DNA from: Sanguibacter hominis ATCC BAA-789 | GTDB lineage: Bacteria > Actinomycetota > Actinomycetes > Actinomycetales > Cellulomonadaceae | Direction of reading: 5' to 3' | Assembly: GCF_012396185.1 (NCBI RefSeq) | Contig: NZ_JAAXOW010000002.1 | Location: forward strand, 620,001 to 684,000 | DNA length: 64,000 nucleotides | Notes under the pieces: generated by a model | The model's input: only the letters and a program-made list of their open reading frames with translations | What the model was told of the DNA's origin: nothing | Database searches by the model: none | Position numbers and translations under genes: made by a program | Shown: positions 34,590 through 43,284 of the stretch, one piece after another | Numbering within the stretch: position 1 is the first letter of the stretch | Layout of the letters: every line of letters starts with the position of its first letter

Positions 34590-35444
34590 GTGACCGGGAC
34601 CTCATCTGTCGCGCTGCCACGGTCGGTGCGGCTCGCGCTGTGGCTCACCGCAGCGTCCCGTCGTGGCGGTCCGGGAGCCCCCTCCGACCACGCAGAACGG
34701 GTCGCTGCGGCGGTGCGGGGCGACGACGAGCCGCATGACCTCTACGTCCCCGGGGACGACGTGCCCGAGTCGGGGCCAGCTGCCTTCCTCGCGTCCGACG
34801 GCTCGGCCTTCCGCAGGACTGTGGAGGGGTGGATCGCGCAGGGCTGCGCCGCCGTCGCGCTCCTGCCGCCCCCGGGCGACACGGACGGCCTGCCCGCGAT
34901 GGTTCCCGACCGGGCCGTCGGGGCGGGCGAGTGCGTCCTGCTGACGTGCGGCACGCACCACGCCGTCGCAGTGCCTGACGTCGTCGAGTTCGGGTCGGTC
35001 TGGGAGCGCGGTCACTGCGTGACGTGGCACGTGACGGAGACGGGGCCGTGGGCGCACCGGTTCTTCGACGCGGTGGGGACGCTCGCGGACGCCGAGAACG
35101 CGATGAGGCACGCGGTCATCCAGGCGACCGGTGCGCTCGTCGACCTCGACGTCGCCAGCTGGCGCGAGGATGCGGCGCGGGAGATCGACCACCTGCGCTC
35201 GGGGCTCGTCCCTGCGTGGGACCTGCCCGAGGACGTGCCGCAGCGCAACGTCACGGTCCTCACGATGGCGGCTCGCCTCCGCGCGATCGTCGCCCTCGCG
35301 ACTCAGAACGACGGCGGGGCGACGAACCTCTGGCAGGCGGACCAGCGCACGACGGCGCTGCGCGAGGTCGAGCGCGCGGCGCGCCGAGCGCTGTCGGCGG
35401 CGACGTTCCTCCCGGCCGACGACGTCGACGTCACGCACCTGTGA
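34590..35444 (+). CDS. Hypothetical protein, unknown function
   Basis: A 284-aa soluble protein I do not recognise. It is acidic overall, with no signal peptide or membrane segment. Features visible: an N-terminal helix (RSVRLALWLTAAS), a central beta-rich part with CVLLTCGTHHAVAVPDVV near 110-127, HCVTWHVTETGPWAHRFFD near 141-159, and a helical C-terminal third (AMRHAVIQATGALVDLD). Codon bias and frame length show a real gene. GTG at 34590 lies 6 nt after TAGGTT. It is divergent from the lone ABC ATPase (49 bp) and upstream of the two-component system by 133 bp, which may or may not be a link. Confidence 0.72.
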   Translation: MTGTSSVALPRSVRLALWLTAASRRGGPGAPSDHAERVAAAVRGDDEPHDLYVPGDDVPESGPAAFLASDGSAFRRTVEGWIAQGCAAVALLPPPGDTDGLPAMVPDRAVGAGECVLLTCGTHHAVAVPDVVEFGSVWERGHCVTWHVTETGPWAHRFFDAVGTLADAENAMRHAVIQATGALVDLDVASWREDAAREIDHLRSGLVPAWDLPEDVPQRNVTVLTMAARLRAIVALATQNDGGATNLWQADQRTTALREVERAARRALSAATFLPADDVDVTHL

Positions 35445-35577
35445 CCCGGCGTGGCCGTGCGCCGCGCGCACGCCTGGCCGGACGGTCGGGTTTTCCCCCG
35501 CCGCAGCGGGTGTCCTCCGGCTGCCGGACGAGGTGGGACGCGCACGACGATGGGTGGACCCGAGCCAGGAGGACACC

Positions 35578-36912
35578 ATGACCACCCCCGCCGTCAACCG
35601 CCCCGAACGCATTCCCGCGTGGCGGGCTCTCGCGCACCGGCAGTCGTGGCGCCACTTCGCGTACGTCAACGTCGCGATGCTGCTCGCGCCGTTCGCCTTC
35701 ACGTGGACCGTGACGACCGTGTCCTTGATCGGTGGTCTGCTCGTGACCGTCGTGGGCTTGTTCGTCCCGGGGGCGATGGTCGTGGCCGGGCGCGGGTGGG
35801 GTGCGATGTACCGCGGCCTCGCACGCGGGTTGCTCGGGGCCGACGTCGCGGCGCCGCCGCGCCGTCGTCGACGCACGAGCGTGAGCGGCAGCCTGTGGGC
35901 GATGCTCACGGACGCTCCCGGGTGGCGCGCCCTGCTGTTCGGCGCCGTGTCGCTGCCGGTCGCGATCGTGAGCTTCACCGTGTCCTGGACGTTCCTGGCC
36001 CTCGGGGTGGGCGGCGTCACCCACTGGGCCTGGTCCTGGTCGTTGCCCACCCAGGTCGGGTGGGACGGGCAGATGCACCGCGGGGCTCAGATCAACGGCG
36101 GCTGGTTCTTCGACACGCCGGGCCGTCAGCTGCTCCTCGTCGCGATCGGGGCGGTGTCGCTGCTCGTCTGGGTCGTGGTCAACCGTGCCGCTGCGGACGT
36201 GTGGCGGTGGCTCACGGCGAGCATGCTCGCGCCGACCGCGACCGAGCTGCGTGTCGCGGCGCTCGAGGAGTCGCGCAGCAGGACGGTCGAGGACGCGGAC
36301 GCGCGACTGCGTCGCATCGAGCGCGAGCTGCACGACGGCACCCAGGCGCGGCTCGTCGCGGTCGCGATGCAGCTCGGCGAGGCGAAGGAGCTCCTGGGCA
36401 CGGCGCCGGCCGAGGCGTCGGACCTGCTCGAGACCGCGCACGCGTCCACCAAGGAGACGCTCGCGGAGCTGCGCGAGATCGCCCGGACCATCCGGCCGCC
36501 CGCGCTCGAGGCGGGGCTGGAGGTCGCGCTCGAGACGCTCGCCGCACGGTCGGCGATCCCGGTGCGGCTCCACGCGACCCGCTCCGACGGCGCGACGCAC
36601 GCCTCCCCTGCGGCGGAGACGATCGTCTACTTCGGCGTCGCGGAGCTCATCACGAACGCGACCAAGCACGCGGACGCGACGCGGGTCGACGTCGAGCTCG
36701 TGCAGCGTCCCGGGGCGCTGCACGTCACGGTGCGCGACGACGGCCGCGGCGGCGCCGTCGTCGTCCCGCCGGCTGCGGGACCCGGCTGGTCGGGCACCGG
36801 GCTCGCGGGGCTCGCCGAGCGTGTCCGCTCCGTCGACGGCACGCTGACCATCGACAGCCCGCACGGAGGGCCTACGGTGGTCACCGTCACCGTTCCTGTC
36901 CAGGCCGGATGA
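35578..36912 (+). CDS. NarL-type sensor histidine kinase (HisKA_3) with membrane sensor domain
   Basis: Membrane sensor kinase of 444 aa. N-terminal membrane segments at about 28-70 and 115-145 and a further one at 185-202 belong to a putative-sensor domain. HisKA_3 follows with the phosphoacceptor H252 in RELHDGTQARL, then a HATPase domain (about 345-444: VAELITNATKHA, VRDDGRGG, GTGLAGL). It should phosphorylate the response regulator encoded 28 bp downstream. ATG at 35578 has a strong AGGAGG 5 nt upstream; the open frame extends further upstream but without a plausible start. Signal unknown. Confidence 0.92.
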   Translation: MTTPAVNRPERIPAWRALAHRQSWRHFAYVNVAMLLAPFAFTWTVTTVSLIGGLLVTVVGLFVPGAMVVAGRGWGAMYRGLARGLLGADVAAPPRRRRRTSVSGSLWAMLTDAPGWRALLFGAVSLPVAIVSFTVSWTFLALGVGGVTHWAWSWSLPTQVGWDGQMHRGAQINGGWFFDTPGRQLLLVAIGAVSLLVWVVVNRAAADVWRWLTASMLAPTATELRVAALEESRSRTVEDADARLRRIERELHDGTQARLVAVAMQLGEAKELLGTAPAEASDLLETAHASTKETLAELREIARTIRPPALEAGLEVALETLAARSAIPVRLHATRSDGATHASPAAETIVYFGVAELITNATKHADATRVDVELVQRPGALHVTVRDDGRGGAVVVPPAAGPGWSGTGLAGLAERVRSVDGTLTIDSPHGGPTVVTVTVPVQAG

Positions 36913-36940
36913 CATATCGACCTGCATGCAAGGAGAGCAC

Positions 36941-37600
36941 GTGCGCCTGATCGTCGCGGAGGACTCTGCGATCCTGCGGGACGGGCTCGTCGCCCTCCTC
37001 GCCCGTCGCGGGCACGACGTCGTCGAAGCCGTCGGGGACGCGGCAGCGCTCGAGGCGCACGTCGCCCACCTGGCCCGCACGGGCGACCTGCCCGACGTCG
37101 TCGTCACCGACGTGCGGATGCCGCCGACGTTCACGGACGAGGGACTGCGCGCTGCCGTCGCCCTGCGTGCGGCGCACCCGGACCTCGGCGTCCTCGTCTT
37201 CTCGCAGCACGTGGAAACGCGCTATGCGTCGGACCTCCTCGCGTCGGGCGCGCAGGGGGTTGGCTACCTTCTCAAGGACCGGGTGGCGGACGTCGGCGAG
37301 TTCATGGCGGCGCTCGAGCAGGTCGCGCAGGGCCGCACGGTCCTCGACCCTGAGGTCGTCAGCCAGCTCATGGGCGCGTCGCGCCGCGACCAGAGCCTGA
37401 CGGCGCTGAGCCCGCGTGAGCGCGAGGTCCTCGGCCTCATGGCGCAGGGCCGGTCCAACGCGGCGATCGCCTCGTCGCTCTTCCTGTCGGCGGGTGCGGT
37501 CGAGAAGAACGTGACGTCGATCTTCGAGCGGCTCGGCCTCCCGCAGGACTCCGCCGACAACCGGCGGGTGCTCGCGGTGCTGCGATACCTCGGGGTGTGA
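36941..37600 (+). CDS. LuxR/NarL-family response regulator
   Basis: Two-component response regulator of 219 aa, partner of the kinase just upstream. The receiver domain has the acidic pair ED near residues 7-8, phosphoacceptor D57 (VVVTDVRMPP) and a lysine in LLKDR near 107. A LuxR helix-turn-helix fills about 150-210 (LSPREREVLGLMAQGRSNAAI). The GTG at 36941 has AAGGAGA 5 nt upstream, so I prefer it to the ATG at 36926, which lacks a ribosome site. Targets are unknown. It converges on the glycogen synthase gene. Confidence 0.93.
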   Translation: MRLIVAEDSAILRDGLVALLARRGHDVVEAVGDAAALEAHVAHLARTGDLPDVVVTDVRMPPTFTDEGLRAAVALRAAHPDLGVLVFSQHVETRYASDLLASGAQGVGYLLKDRVADVGEFMAALEQVAQGRTVLDPEVVSQLMGASRRDQSLTALSPREREVLGLMAQGRSNAAIASSLFLSAGAVEKNVTSIFERLGLPQDSADNRRVLAVLRYLGV

Positions 37601-37637
37601 CGCCGTCGCGCCCTGTGCCGGGACTACCGGTGAGCGC

Positions 37638-38852
37638 TCAGACCGCGAGGACCGAGCGGTAGATGTCCATCGTCCGCTCGCCGATCGCCTCCCACGCAAA
37701 GTGCTCCTCGACGCGGCGACGTGACGCCGCGCCCATCGCGGCGGCCCGCTCAGGGTCTGCGACGACGGCCGCGAGCGCGGCAGCGAGGTCCGCGACGAAC
37801 CGGTCTGGGTCGACCGGCTCGCCCGTCCCGTCCTGCGCCTGCTCGATCGGGACGAGGAGGCCGGTCTCGCCGTCGACGATGACCTCGGGGATGCCTCCAG
37901 TCGCCGAGCCGACGACGGGCAGGCCCACGGCCATCGCCTCGAGGTTGACGATCCCGAGGGGCTCGTAGATCGAGGGGCACACGAACACGGTCGAGGCCGC
38001 GAGGACAGCGATCAGCACGTCGCGCGGCAGCATCTCCTCGATCCACACGACACCCGAGCGGTTCGCTGACAGGCGGGCCACGGCCTCCCCGACCTCGGTC
38101 GCGATCTCCGGGGTGTCGGGCGAGCCCGCGCAGAGGATCACCTGCACGTCAGCGGGGAGGCTCTCCACCGCGCGGAGCAGGTACGGCAGGCCCTTCTGCC
38201 TGGTGATCCGACCGACGAACACGACCGCGGGACGGCCCGGGTCGATGCCGAGACCCCGCACGGCGTCCTGCGCGACCTGGGCCGCGGCGCCCTCAGGGCG
38301 CCGCCACCGCGCGAGGTCGATGCCGTTGTGCACGACGTGCACGCGCGCGGGGTCGACGTCGGGGTACGCCCGCAGGATGTCCTCGCGCATGCCGCCGCTC
38401 ACGGCGATGATCGCGGCCGCACCTTCGTAGGCGGTGCGCTCCGCCCAGCTCGACAGGGCGTAGCCACCGCCGAGCTGCTCGGCCTTCCAGGGGCGCAACG
38501 GCTCGAGGGAGTGCGCGGACACGACGTGCGGGATGCCGTTCAGCAGGCCGGCGAGGTGCCCGGCGAGGTTCGCATACCAGGTGTGCGAGTGCACGATGTC
38601 GGCGCCCGCGACGTCCGCCGCCATCGCGAGGTCGACGCCGAACGTGCTCAACGCGGGGTTGGCGGCGGCGAGCTCGTCAGGTGCGACGTACCCCGTGACG
38701 CCGGGGTGCTCGGTCTGGTCGCGCGGACCGTCGAAGCACCGCACGCGCACGTCGGCGTGCGCGCGCAGGACGCCAGACAGCTCGGCGACGTGGACCCCCG
38801 CTCCTCCGTAGACGTAGGGAGGGAACTCGCGGGTCAGGAGGTCGATTCTCAC
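37638..38852 (-). CDS. glgM: Glycogen synthase, actinobacterial GlgA/GlgM type
   Basis: GT-B glycosyltransferase of 404 aa using ADP-glucose. In mycobacteria the equivalent protein (GlgM) makes maltose-1-phosphate for the GlgE route; it was formerly called GlgA. It opens with the family motif LTREFPPYVYGGAGVHV and has GRITRQKGLPYLL near 220 and the donor-site SIYEPLGIVNLEAMA near 310. GTG at 38852 is placed 7 nt after TACCGT and gives the correct N-terminus. glgC is divergent from it, 116 bp away, an arrangement known in actinobacteria, so the shared region may control both. Confidence 0.93.
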   Translation of the reverse strand: MRIDLLTREFPPYVYGGAGVHVAELSGVLRAHADVRVRCFDGPRDQTEHPGVTGYVAPDELAAANPALSTFGVDLAMAADVAGADIVHSHTWYANLAGHLAGLLNGIPHVVSAHSLEPLRPWKAEQLGGGYALSSWAERTAYEGAAAIIAVSGGMREDILRAYPDVDPARVHVVHNGIDLARWRRPEGAAAQVAQDAVRGLGIDPGRPAVVFVGRITRQKGLPYLLRAVESLPADVQVILCAGSPDTPEIATEVGEAVARLSANRSGVVWIEEMLPRDVLIAVLAASTVFVCPSIYEPLGIVNLEAMAVGLPVVGSATGGIPEVIVDGETGLLVPIEQAQDGTGEPVDPDRFVADLAAALAAVVADPERAAAMGAASRRRVEEHFAWEAIGERTMDIYRSVLAV

Positions 38853-38859
38853 AGGCGAC

Positions 38860-38865
38860 ACGGTA
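38860..38865 (-). promoter_or_regulatory. Putative -10 (TACCGT) of glgM
   Basis: TACCGT on the minus strand, 7 nt before the GTG at 38852. Confidence 0.5.
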
Positions 38866-38956
38866 GCGCGTGCGCGCACGCCGACGCTCTGACCGCTCGC
38901 TGCGACACGACACGAGAAACGGGCCGCACACCTGTGCGCAAGGCCACACCGGCCAC

Positions 38957-38962
38957 TAGTGT
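38957..38962 (+). promoter_or_regulatory. Putative -10 (TAGTGT) of glgC
   Basis: TAGTGT, then CGAGGC, then ATG at 38969; no separate ribosome site, so a leaderless start fits. Confidence 0.55.
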
Positions 38963-38968
38963 CGAGGC

Positions 38969-40213
38969 ATGGCAGCTCCCCGGGTCCTGGCAATCGTCCT
39001 CGCAGGTGGCGAAGGCAAGCGGCTGATGCCGCTGACGGCAGACCGGGCCAAGCCCGGCGTCCCCTTCGGCGGGATCTACCGCCTGATCGACTTCGCGCTG
39101 TCGAACCTCGTGAACTCCCACTACCTGCAGATCGTCGTGCTGACGCAGTACAAGTCGCACTCGCTCGACAGGCACATCACGAAGACCTGGCGCATGTCGC
39201 ACCTCTTGGGCAACTTCGTCGCCTCGGTGCCCGCGCAGCAGCGGGTCGGCAAGCACTGGTACCTCGGCAGCGCCGACGCGATCTACCAGTGCCTCAACAT
39301 CATCTCGGACGAGCGGCCCGACATCGTGATCGTCGTCGGTGCGGACCACGTGTACCGCATGGACTTCAAGCAGATGGTCGACGCGCACATCGAGTCCGGA
39401 GCCCAGCTCACGGTCGCGGGGATCCGGCAGCCGATCGCGCTCGCGGACCAGTTCGGGGTCATCGACACCGACCCCGCGGACGCCACGAAGATCCGCGCCT
39501 TCCTCGAGAAGCCGACGGACCCGGTCGGCCTGCCCGACTCCCCCGGCGAGGTGCTCGCCTCGATGGGCAACTACGTCTTCGACGCGGACGCGCTCGTCGA
39601 GGCCGTGACGCAGGACGCTGCGAGCCTGACGAGCCGCCACGACATGGGTGGCGACATCGTCCCGATGTTCGTCGAGCGGGGCACTGCCGCCGTCTACGAC
39701 TTCATCCGCAACGACGTGCCGGGATCGACGGACCGCGACCGCGACTACTGGCGCGACGTCGGGACGCTCGACTCGTACTACGAGGCGAACCGGGACCTCA
39801 TGGCGGTCCAGCCGGTGTTCAACCTGTACAACACGCTGTGGCCGCTCTACACGGGTTACGTGGGCCTGCCGCCCGCGAAGTTCGTCCACGCGAGCGGCGG
39901 GAGGGTCGGTCATGCGGTCGACTCGCTCGTGTCGCCGGGCGTGATCGTGTCGGGCGGCGAGGCGGCCGGCTCGGTGCTCTCCCCGGGCGTGTTCCTCCAC
40001 TCGTGGTCGTCGGTCGCGGACTCCGTCCTCATGGACAACGTCGAGGTGCAACGGCACGCGCAGATCAACCGGTGCATCATCGACAAGAACTGTGTGATCG
40101 CGGAGAACGTCCGCGTCGGCTTCGACCCCGAGGCGGACCGTGCTCGCGGCCTGACGGTCACGGAGAGCGGGCTGACGGTCATCCCGAAGGGAACGGTCGT
40201 CCGGGACGCGTGA
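38969..40213 (+). CDS. glgC: Glucose-1-phosphate adenylyltransferase
   Basis: ADP-glucose pyrophosphorylase of 414 aa: makes ADP-glucose from ATP and glucose-1-phosphate, the committed step of glycogen and maltose-1-phosphate synthesis. The nucleotide-binding N-terminus [20 protein letters not shown] is at 12-31, and [12 protein letters not shown] and [12 protein letters not shown] follow; a left-handed beta-helix (about 300-414) completes the family layout. ATG at 38969 lies 6 nt after TAGTGT. It is divergent from glgM, and serB starts 58 bp downstream. Confidence 0.97.
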   Translation: MAAPRVLAIVLAGGEGKRLMPLTADRAKPGVPFGGIYRLIDFALSNLVNSHYLQIVVLTQYKSHSLDRHITKTWRMSHLLGNFVASVPAQQRVGKHWYLGSADAIYQCLNIISDERPDIVIVVGADHVYRMDFKQMVDAHIESGAQLTVAGIRQPIALADQFGVIDTDPADATKIRAFLEKPTDPVGLPDSPGEVLASMGNYVFDADALVEAVTQDAASLTSRHDMGGDIVPMFVERGTAAVYDFIRNDVPGSTDRDRDYWRDVGTLDSYYEANRDLMAVQPVFNLYNTLWPLYTGYVGLPPAKFVHASGGRVGHAVDSLVSPGVIVSGGEAAGSVLSPGVFLHSWSSVADSVLMDNVEVQRHAQINRCIIDKNCVIAENVRVGFDPEADRARGLTVTESGLTVIPKGTVVRDA

Positions 40214-40259
40214 AGCGTCCGGGTCGCGGGCACCGACGCGCGTGCGCGGGGCTGGTCCC

Positions 40260-40265
40260 TATCGT
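40260..40265 (+). promoter_or_regulatory. Putative -10 (TATCGT) of serB
   Basis: TATCGT, then GAGCCT, then GTG at 40272. This supports 40272 as the start over the upstream in-frame GTG at 40242. Confidence 0.55.
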
Positions 40266-40271
40266 GAGCCT

Positions 40272-40943
40272 GTGACTGCGACCGAGCCCGCCCGCACCGA
40301 CCGCCACCTCCTCGTGATGGACGTCGACTCGACGTTCATCACCGCCGAGGTGATCGAGCTCCTCGCCGAGCGCGCCGGCCGCAAGGACGAGGTCGCGGCC
40401 GTCACGGAGGCAGCCATGCGCGGCGAGCTGGACTTTGCGGCCTCGCTCGAGCGCCGCGTCGCCACGCTCGCGGGCCTGCCCGTCTCCGTGTTCGACGACG
40501 TCCTCGCCGAGGTCCGTCTGACGCCCGGCGCGGTCGAGCTTCTCGACGTCGCGCGCAGCCGCGGCTGGGCCGTGGGCCTCGTGTCGGGGGGCTTCGAGGA
40601 GGTCGTCGCACCGCTCGCGGCTCGCCACGGCATCACCCGCTTCCGCGCGAACCGCCTCGAGGTGCGGGAGGGGGCGCTGACCGGCCGGACGACCGGGCCC
40701 GTGATCGACCGCGCGGCCAAGGAGCGCACGCTGCGCGAGTTCGCCGAGCTGGAGGGCGTCCCGATGTCACGCACGGTGGCGATCGGCGACGGGGCGAACG
40801 ACCTCGACATGATCGGCGCCGCGGGCATCGGGATCGCGTTCCAGGCGAAGCCCGTCGTCGAGGCGGTCGCTCCGTACGCCGTCCCCGGGCCTCGGCTCGA
40901 CGCCGCGGTCGCGGTGATCGACGCGGCGATCGCCGCTCGCTGA
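40272..40943 (+). CDS. serB: Phosphoserine phosphatase SerB
   Basis: HAD-family phosphatase, last step of serine synthesis from 3-phosphoglycerate. The catalytic DVDST motif is D17-V-D19-S20-T, motif II is VSGGF, the lysine is in RAAKERTL, and the closing motif is IGDGANDLDM. At 223 aa it is the short form without the ACT domains of some actinobacterial SerB. The start GTG at 40272 follows TATCGT by 6 nt. It lies 58 bp after glgC. A perfect hairpin at 40970-41007 follows. Confidence 0.9.
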   Translation: MTATEPARTDRHLLVMDVDSTFITAEVIELLAERAGRKDEVAAVTEAAMRGELDFAASLERRVATLAGLPVSVFDDVLAEVRLTPGAVELLDVARSRGWAVGLVSGGFEEVVAPLAARHGITRFRANRLEVREGALTGRTTGPVIDRAAKERTLREFAELEGVPMSRTVAIGDGANDLDMIGAAGIGIAFQAKPVVEAVAPYAVPGPRLDAAVAVIDAAIAAR

Positions 40944-40969
40944 CGCGAGGGACGCAGACGCGCCCTGAC

Positions 40970-41007
40970 ACGACGAGGCCCACCCCGTCAGGGGTGGGCC
41001 TCGTCGT
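40970..41007. terminator. Bidirectional hairpin terminator between serB and sixA
   Basis: Perfect 17-bp stem (40970-40986 with 40991-41007), loop GTCA, edges ACGACGA and TCGTCGT. It sits between convergent genes and shares GGGCC next to TCGTCGT with two other terminators here. Confidence 0.85.
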
Positions 41008-41016
41008 CTGTCGTGC

Positions 41017-41538
41017 TCAGACCTCGGGACGGAACACTCCGGTCAGCTGGGCGACGTCGTTGCCCCACTGCTCCCACGGCACGTCTGCCGTCAGGACGCT
41101 GAACGCCGCAGTCGGGACGCCGGCACGGACCTGAGCGAGCGCACCCTGGTCGGAGCCGGGGGCTGCGAGCGCCCCCGCGAGCCCCGACACCGCGGGCTCG
41201 TGCCCGACGAGGAGCACGGTCCGCACGCGCGCATCGATGCCTCGCACTGCTGCGAGCAGGCCCGACGGCGACGCGGCATAGAGCTCGTCCCGCATCTCGA
41301 CCTGCGGCTCGGCCTGCTTCAGAGCGGCCTTCGCGAGCTCCCACGTCTGGCGGGTGCGCAACGCTGTCGAGCAGAGCACGACCTCCGGGAGGAGGCCCCC
41401 CTCGGCGAGGTGCTTGCCGAGGCGGGTCGCCTGCTTGCGGCCCTGGAGGGCCAACGGACGAAGCTCGTCTGCGGCGCCGTCGGCCGGCTCGGCCTTCGCG
41501 TGTCGCAGGACGACCAGGGTGCGTTCAGTTCCGGGCAT
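41017..41538 (-). CDS. sixA: SixA-type phosphohistidine phosphatase
   Basis: Histidine-phosphatase superfamily protein of 173 aa. The RH motif is VLRHAKAEP (H13); the second histidine is in LLVGHEP near 118. SixA removes phosphate from phosphohistidine in signalling proteins (NPr or HPt in other bacteria); the partner here is unknown. The ATG at 41538 is only 12 bp after the fabI stop, so fabG-fabI-sixA look like one transcript. A hairpin ends it after 41017. Confidence 0.87.
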   Translation of the reverse strand: MPGTERTLVVLRHAKAEPADGAADELRPLALQGRKQATRLGKHLAEGGLLPEVVLCSTALRTRQTWELAKAALKQAEPQVEMRDELYAASPSGLLAAVRGIDARVRTVLLVGHEPAVSGLAGALAAPGSDQGALAQVRAGVPTAAFSVLTADVPWEQWGNDVAQLTGVFRPEV

Positions 41539-41550
41539 GGCCCTAGAGTC

Positions 41551-42318
41551 TCACAAGCCCATCGCGTGGACTCCCCCGTCCACGTGCACGATCTCGCCGG
41601 TCGTCGCCGGGAACCAGTCGGACAGCAGCGCCGCGACCGCACGCGCCGTGGGCTCGGGGTCGGTCTGGTCCCAGCCGAGCGGGGCGCGCTCGGGCCAGCC
41701 GCCCTCCATCTTCTCGAAGCCCGGGATGGACTTGGCCGCGGTCGTACGGATCGGGCCCGCGGAGACGAGGTTGACGCGGATGCCCTCCGGTCCGAGGTCG
41801 CGCGCGAGGTAGCGCGACGTCGACTCGAACGCCGCCTTGGCGACGCCCATCCAGTCGTAAACGGGCCATGCGAAGCTCGCGTCGAACGTCAGGCCGACGA
41901 TCGAGCCGCCCTGCGACATGAGCGGCTTCGCCGCGACCGCGAGGGACTTGAGCGAGAACGCGGACACCTCGAGCGCGGTCGCGACGTCAGCCCACTGGCC
42001 CGACAGGAAGTTGCCGCCCATGACGGACTGCGGCGCGAAGCCGATCGAGTGGACGACGCCGTCGAGACGGTCGACGTGCTCGGAGACGCGGCCGACGAGC
42101 GCCTCGAGGTCGCCCTCGTCGGTGACGTCGAGCTCGATGACGGGCGCGGGGGCGGGCAGGCGCTTCGCGATCGCCTGCGTAAGGCGCAGCTGGCGGCCGA
42201 ACGACGTCAGGACGACCTCGGCTCCCTCCTGCTGGGCGAGGCGGGCGACGTGGAAGGCGATCGAGTGGTCGGTGAGCACCCCGGTGACGAGGAGCTTCTT
42301 GCCGTCGAGAAGAGCCAT
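41551..42318 (-). CDS. fabI: Enoyl-[ACP] reductase FabI (InhA type)
   Basis: NADH-dependent enoyl-ACP reductase of 255 aa, last step of each FAS-II elongation cycle. The Rossmann start LLVTGVLTDHSIAFHVA is at 9-25; the catalytic pair is Tyr154 and Lys161 (YDWMGVAK, Y-x6-K) and the segment GPIRTTAAKSIPGF follows. FabI/InhA is the target of triclosan and, in mycobacteria, isoniazid. fabG lies 70 bp upstream on the same strand, an order also known as mabA-inhA in mycobacteria. ATG at 42318 has AAAGGA upstream. Confidence 0.96.
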   Translation of the reverse strand: MALLDGKKLLVTGVLTDHSIAFHVARLAQQEGAEVVLTSFGRQLRLTQAIAKRLPAPAPVIELDVTDEGDLEALVGRVSEHVDRLDGVVHSIGFAPQSVMGGNFLSGQWADVATALEVSAFSLKSLAVAAKPLMSQGGSIVGLTFDASFAWPVYDWMGVAKAAFESTSRYLARDLGPEGIRVNLVSAGPIRTTAAKSIPGFEKMEGGWPERAPLGWDQTDPEPTARAVAALLSDWFPATTGEIVHVDGGVHAMGL

Positions 42319-42388
42319 GCGTGGTCCTTTCTTCGTCGCGGTCCGTGCGTGCGCGGGCCGCGGGAGGTCTGTTGCTGGTGCGTGCCTG

Positions 42389-43099
42389 TCAGTGGCCCAT
42401 GCCGAGGCCGCCGTCGACGGGGATCACGGCCCCGGTGACGTAGGCGGCGTCGGGCGAGGCGAGGAACTGGACGACGCCGGCGACCTCGTCGGGCGACGCG
42501 AAGCGCCCGGCGGGGATCGTGGCGCGGTACTGCTTCTGCCGCTCCTCGGGGAGCTCGGCGGTCATCGCGGTCTCGATGAAGCCGGGGGCGACGACGTTCG
42601 CGGTGATGCCGCGCCCACCGAGCTCACGGGTGATCGAACGAGCCATGCCGACGAGCGCGGCCTTCGAGGACGAGTAGTTCACCTGGCCCGGGCCGCCGTA
42701 CAGGCCGACGACCGAGGAGATGAGGACGATCCGCCCGCGGCGCATGCGGATCATGCCCTTCGACGCACGCCGCACGCAGCGGAACGTGCCGGTGAGGTTG
42801 ACGTCGAGGACCGTCTCGAACTCCTCGTCGGTCATCCGCATGAGGAGCTGGTCCTTCGTGACGCCCGCGTTCGCGACGAGGACCTCGACCGGTCCGAGCT
42901 CGGCCTCGACCTTGTCGAACGCCGCGTCGACCGACGCCGTGTCGGTCACGTCGCCGACCACGCCGAGCACGCCGTCGGGCAGGTCGCCGCTGCGGTAGAT
43001 CGTCGCGACGCGGTCGCCGTTCGCGACGAAGCGCTCGGCGATCGCGCGGCCGATCCCGCGGTTGGCTCCGGTCACCAGAACGGTGCGCGGCTCGGTCAC
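42389..43099 (-). CDS. fabG: 3-oxoacyl-[ACP] reductase FabG
   Basis: NADPH-dependent short-chain dehydrogenase of 236 aa that reduces beta-ketoacyl-ACP in FAS-II. The cofactor motif TGANRGIGRA is at 10-19, NAG at 77-79, and the catalytic Ser129, Tyr142 and Lys146 (ISSVVG and YSSSK). GTG at 43099 has GGAGG 4 nt upstream. With fabI downstream it provides two steps of the cycle. A TTGTGG-N5-CCACAA palindrome 116 bp upstream may be an operator. Confidence 0.95.
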   Translation of the reverse strand: MTEPRTVLVTGANRGIGRAIAERFVANGDRVATIYRSGDLPDGVLGVVGDVTDTASVDAAFDKVEAELGPVEVLVANAGVTKDQLLMRMTDEEFETVLDVNLTGTFRCVRRASKGMIRMRRGRIVLISSVVGLYGGPGQVNYSSSKAALVGMARSITRELGGRGITANVVAPGFIETAMTAELPEERQKQYRATIPAGRFASPDEVAGVVQFLASPDAAYVTGAVIPVDGGLGMGH

Positions 43100-43214
43100 A
43101 TGTCCTCCAGGTCGTCGTGCTCGGGGCAGGCGTGGTGCGCCCGCGTCCTCCCGACGCTACCCGGGGCGCGCCGTGAGGCCTGTGAACGGCGCACGCACGG
43201 ATGCCACGCACCTC

Positions 43215-43231
43215 TTGTGGACTTCCCACAA
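43215..43231. promoter_or_regulatory. Palindrome TTGTGG-N5-CCACAA between fabG and the DUF3099 gene
   Basis: Perfect 6-bp arms in a locally AT-richer stretch of the 185-bp divergent region. It could bind a fatty-acid regulator of fabG-fabI or control the DUF3099 operon, whose -10 is at 43273. Confidence 0.5.
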
Positions 43232-43272
43232 AGATCACATCGCGCGCAACCGAAGCGTCGCGGAGCCGCGCC

Positions 43273-43278
43273 TAGACT
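43273..43278 (+). promoter_or_regulatory. Putative -10 (TAGACT) of the DUF3099 operon
   Basis: TAGACT, then CTTGAG, then GTG at 43285; an ATG follows at once at 43288. Confidence 0.55.
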
Positions 43279-43284
43279 CTTGAG

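Noticed and set aside
36926-36928. ATG as the response-regulator start
   Set aside because: No ribosome site before it, whereas the in-frame GTG at 36941 has AAGGAGA at a good distance.
43213-43233. DnaA box / replication origin near fabG
   Set aside because: TTGTGGACT resembles part of a DnaA box but is not a full match, there is only one, and no dnaA or dnaN gene is near.
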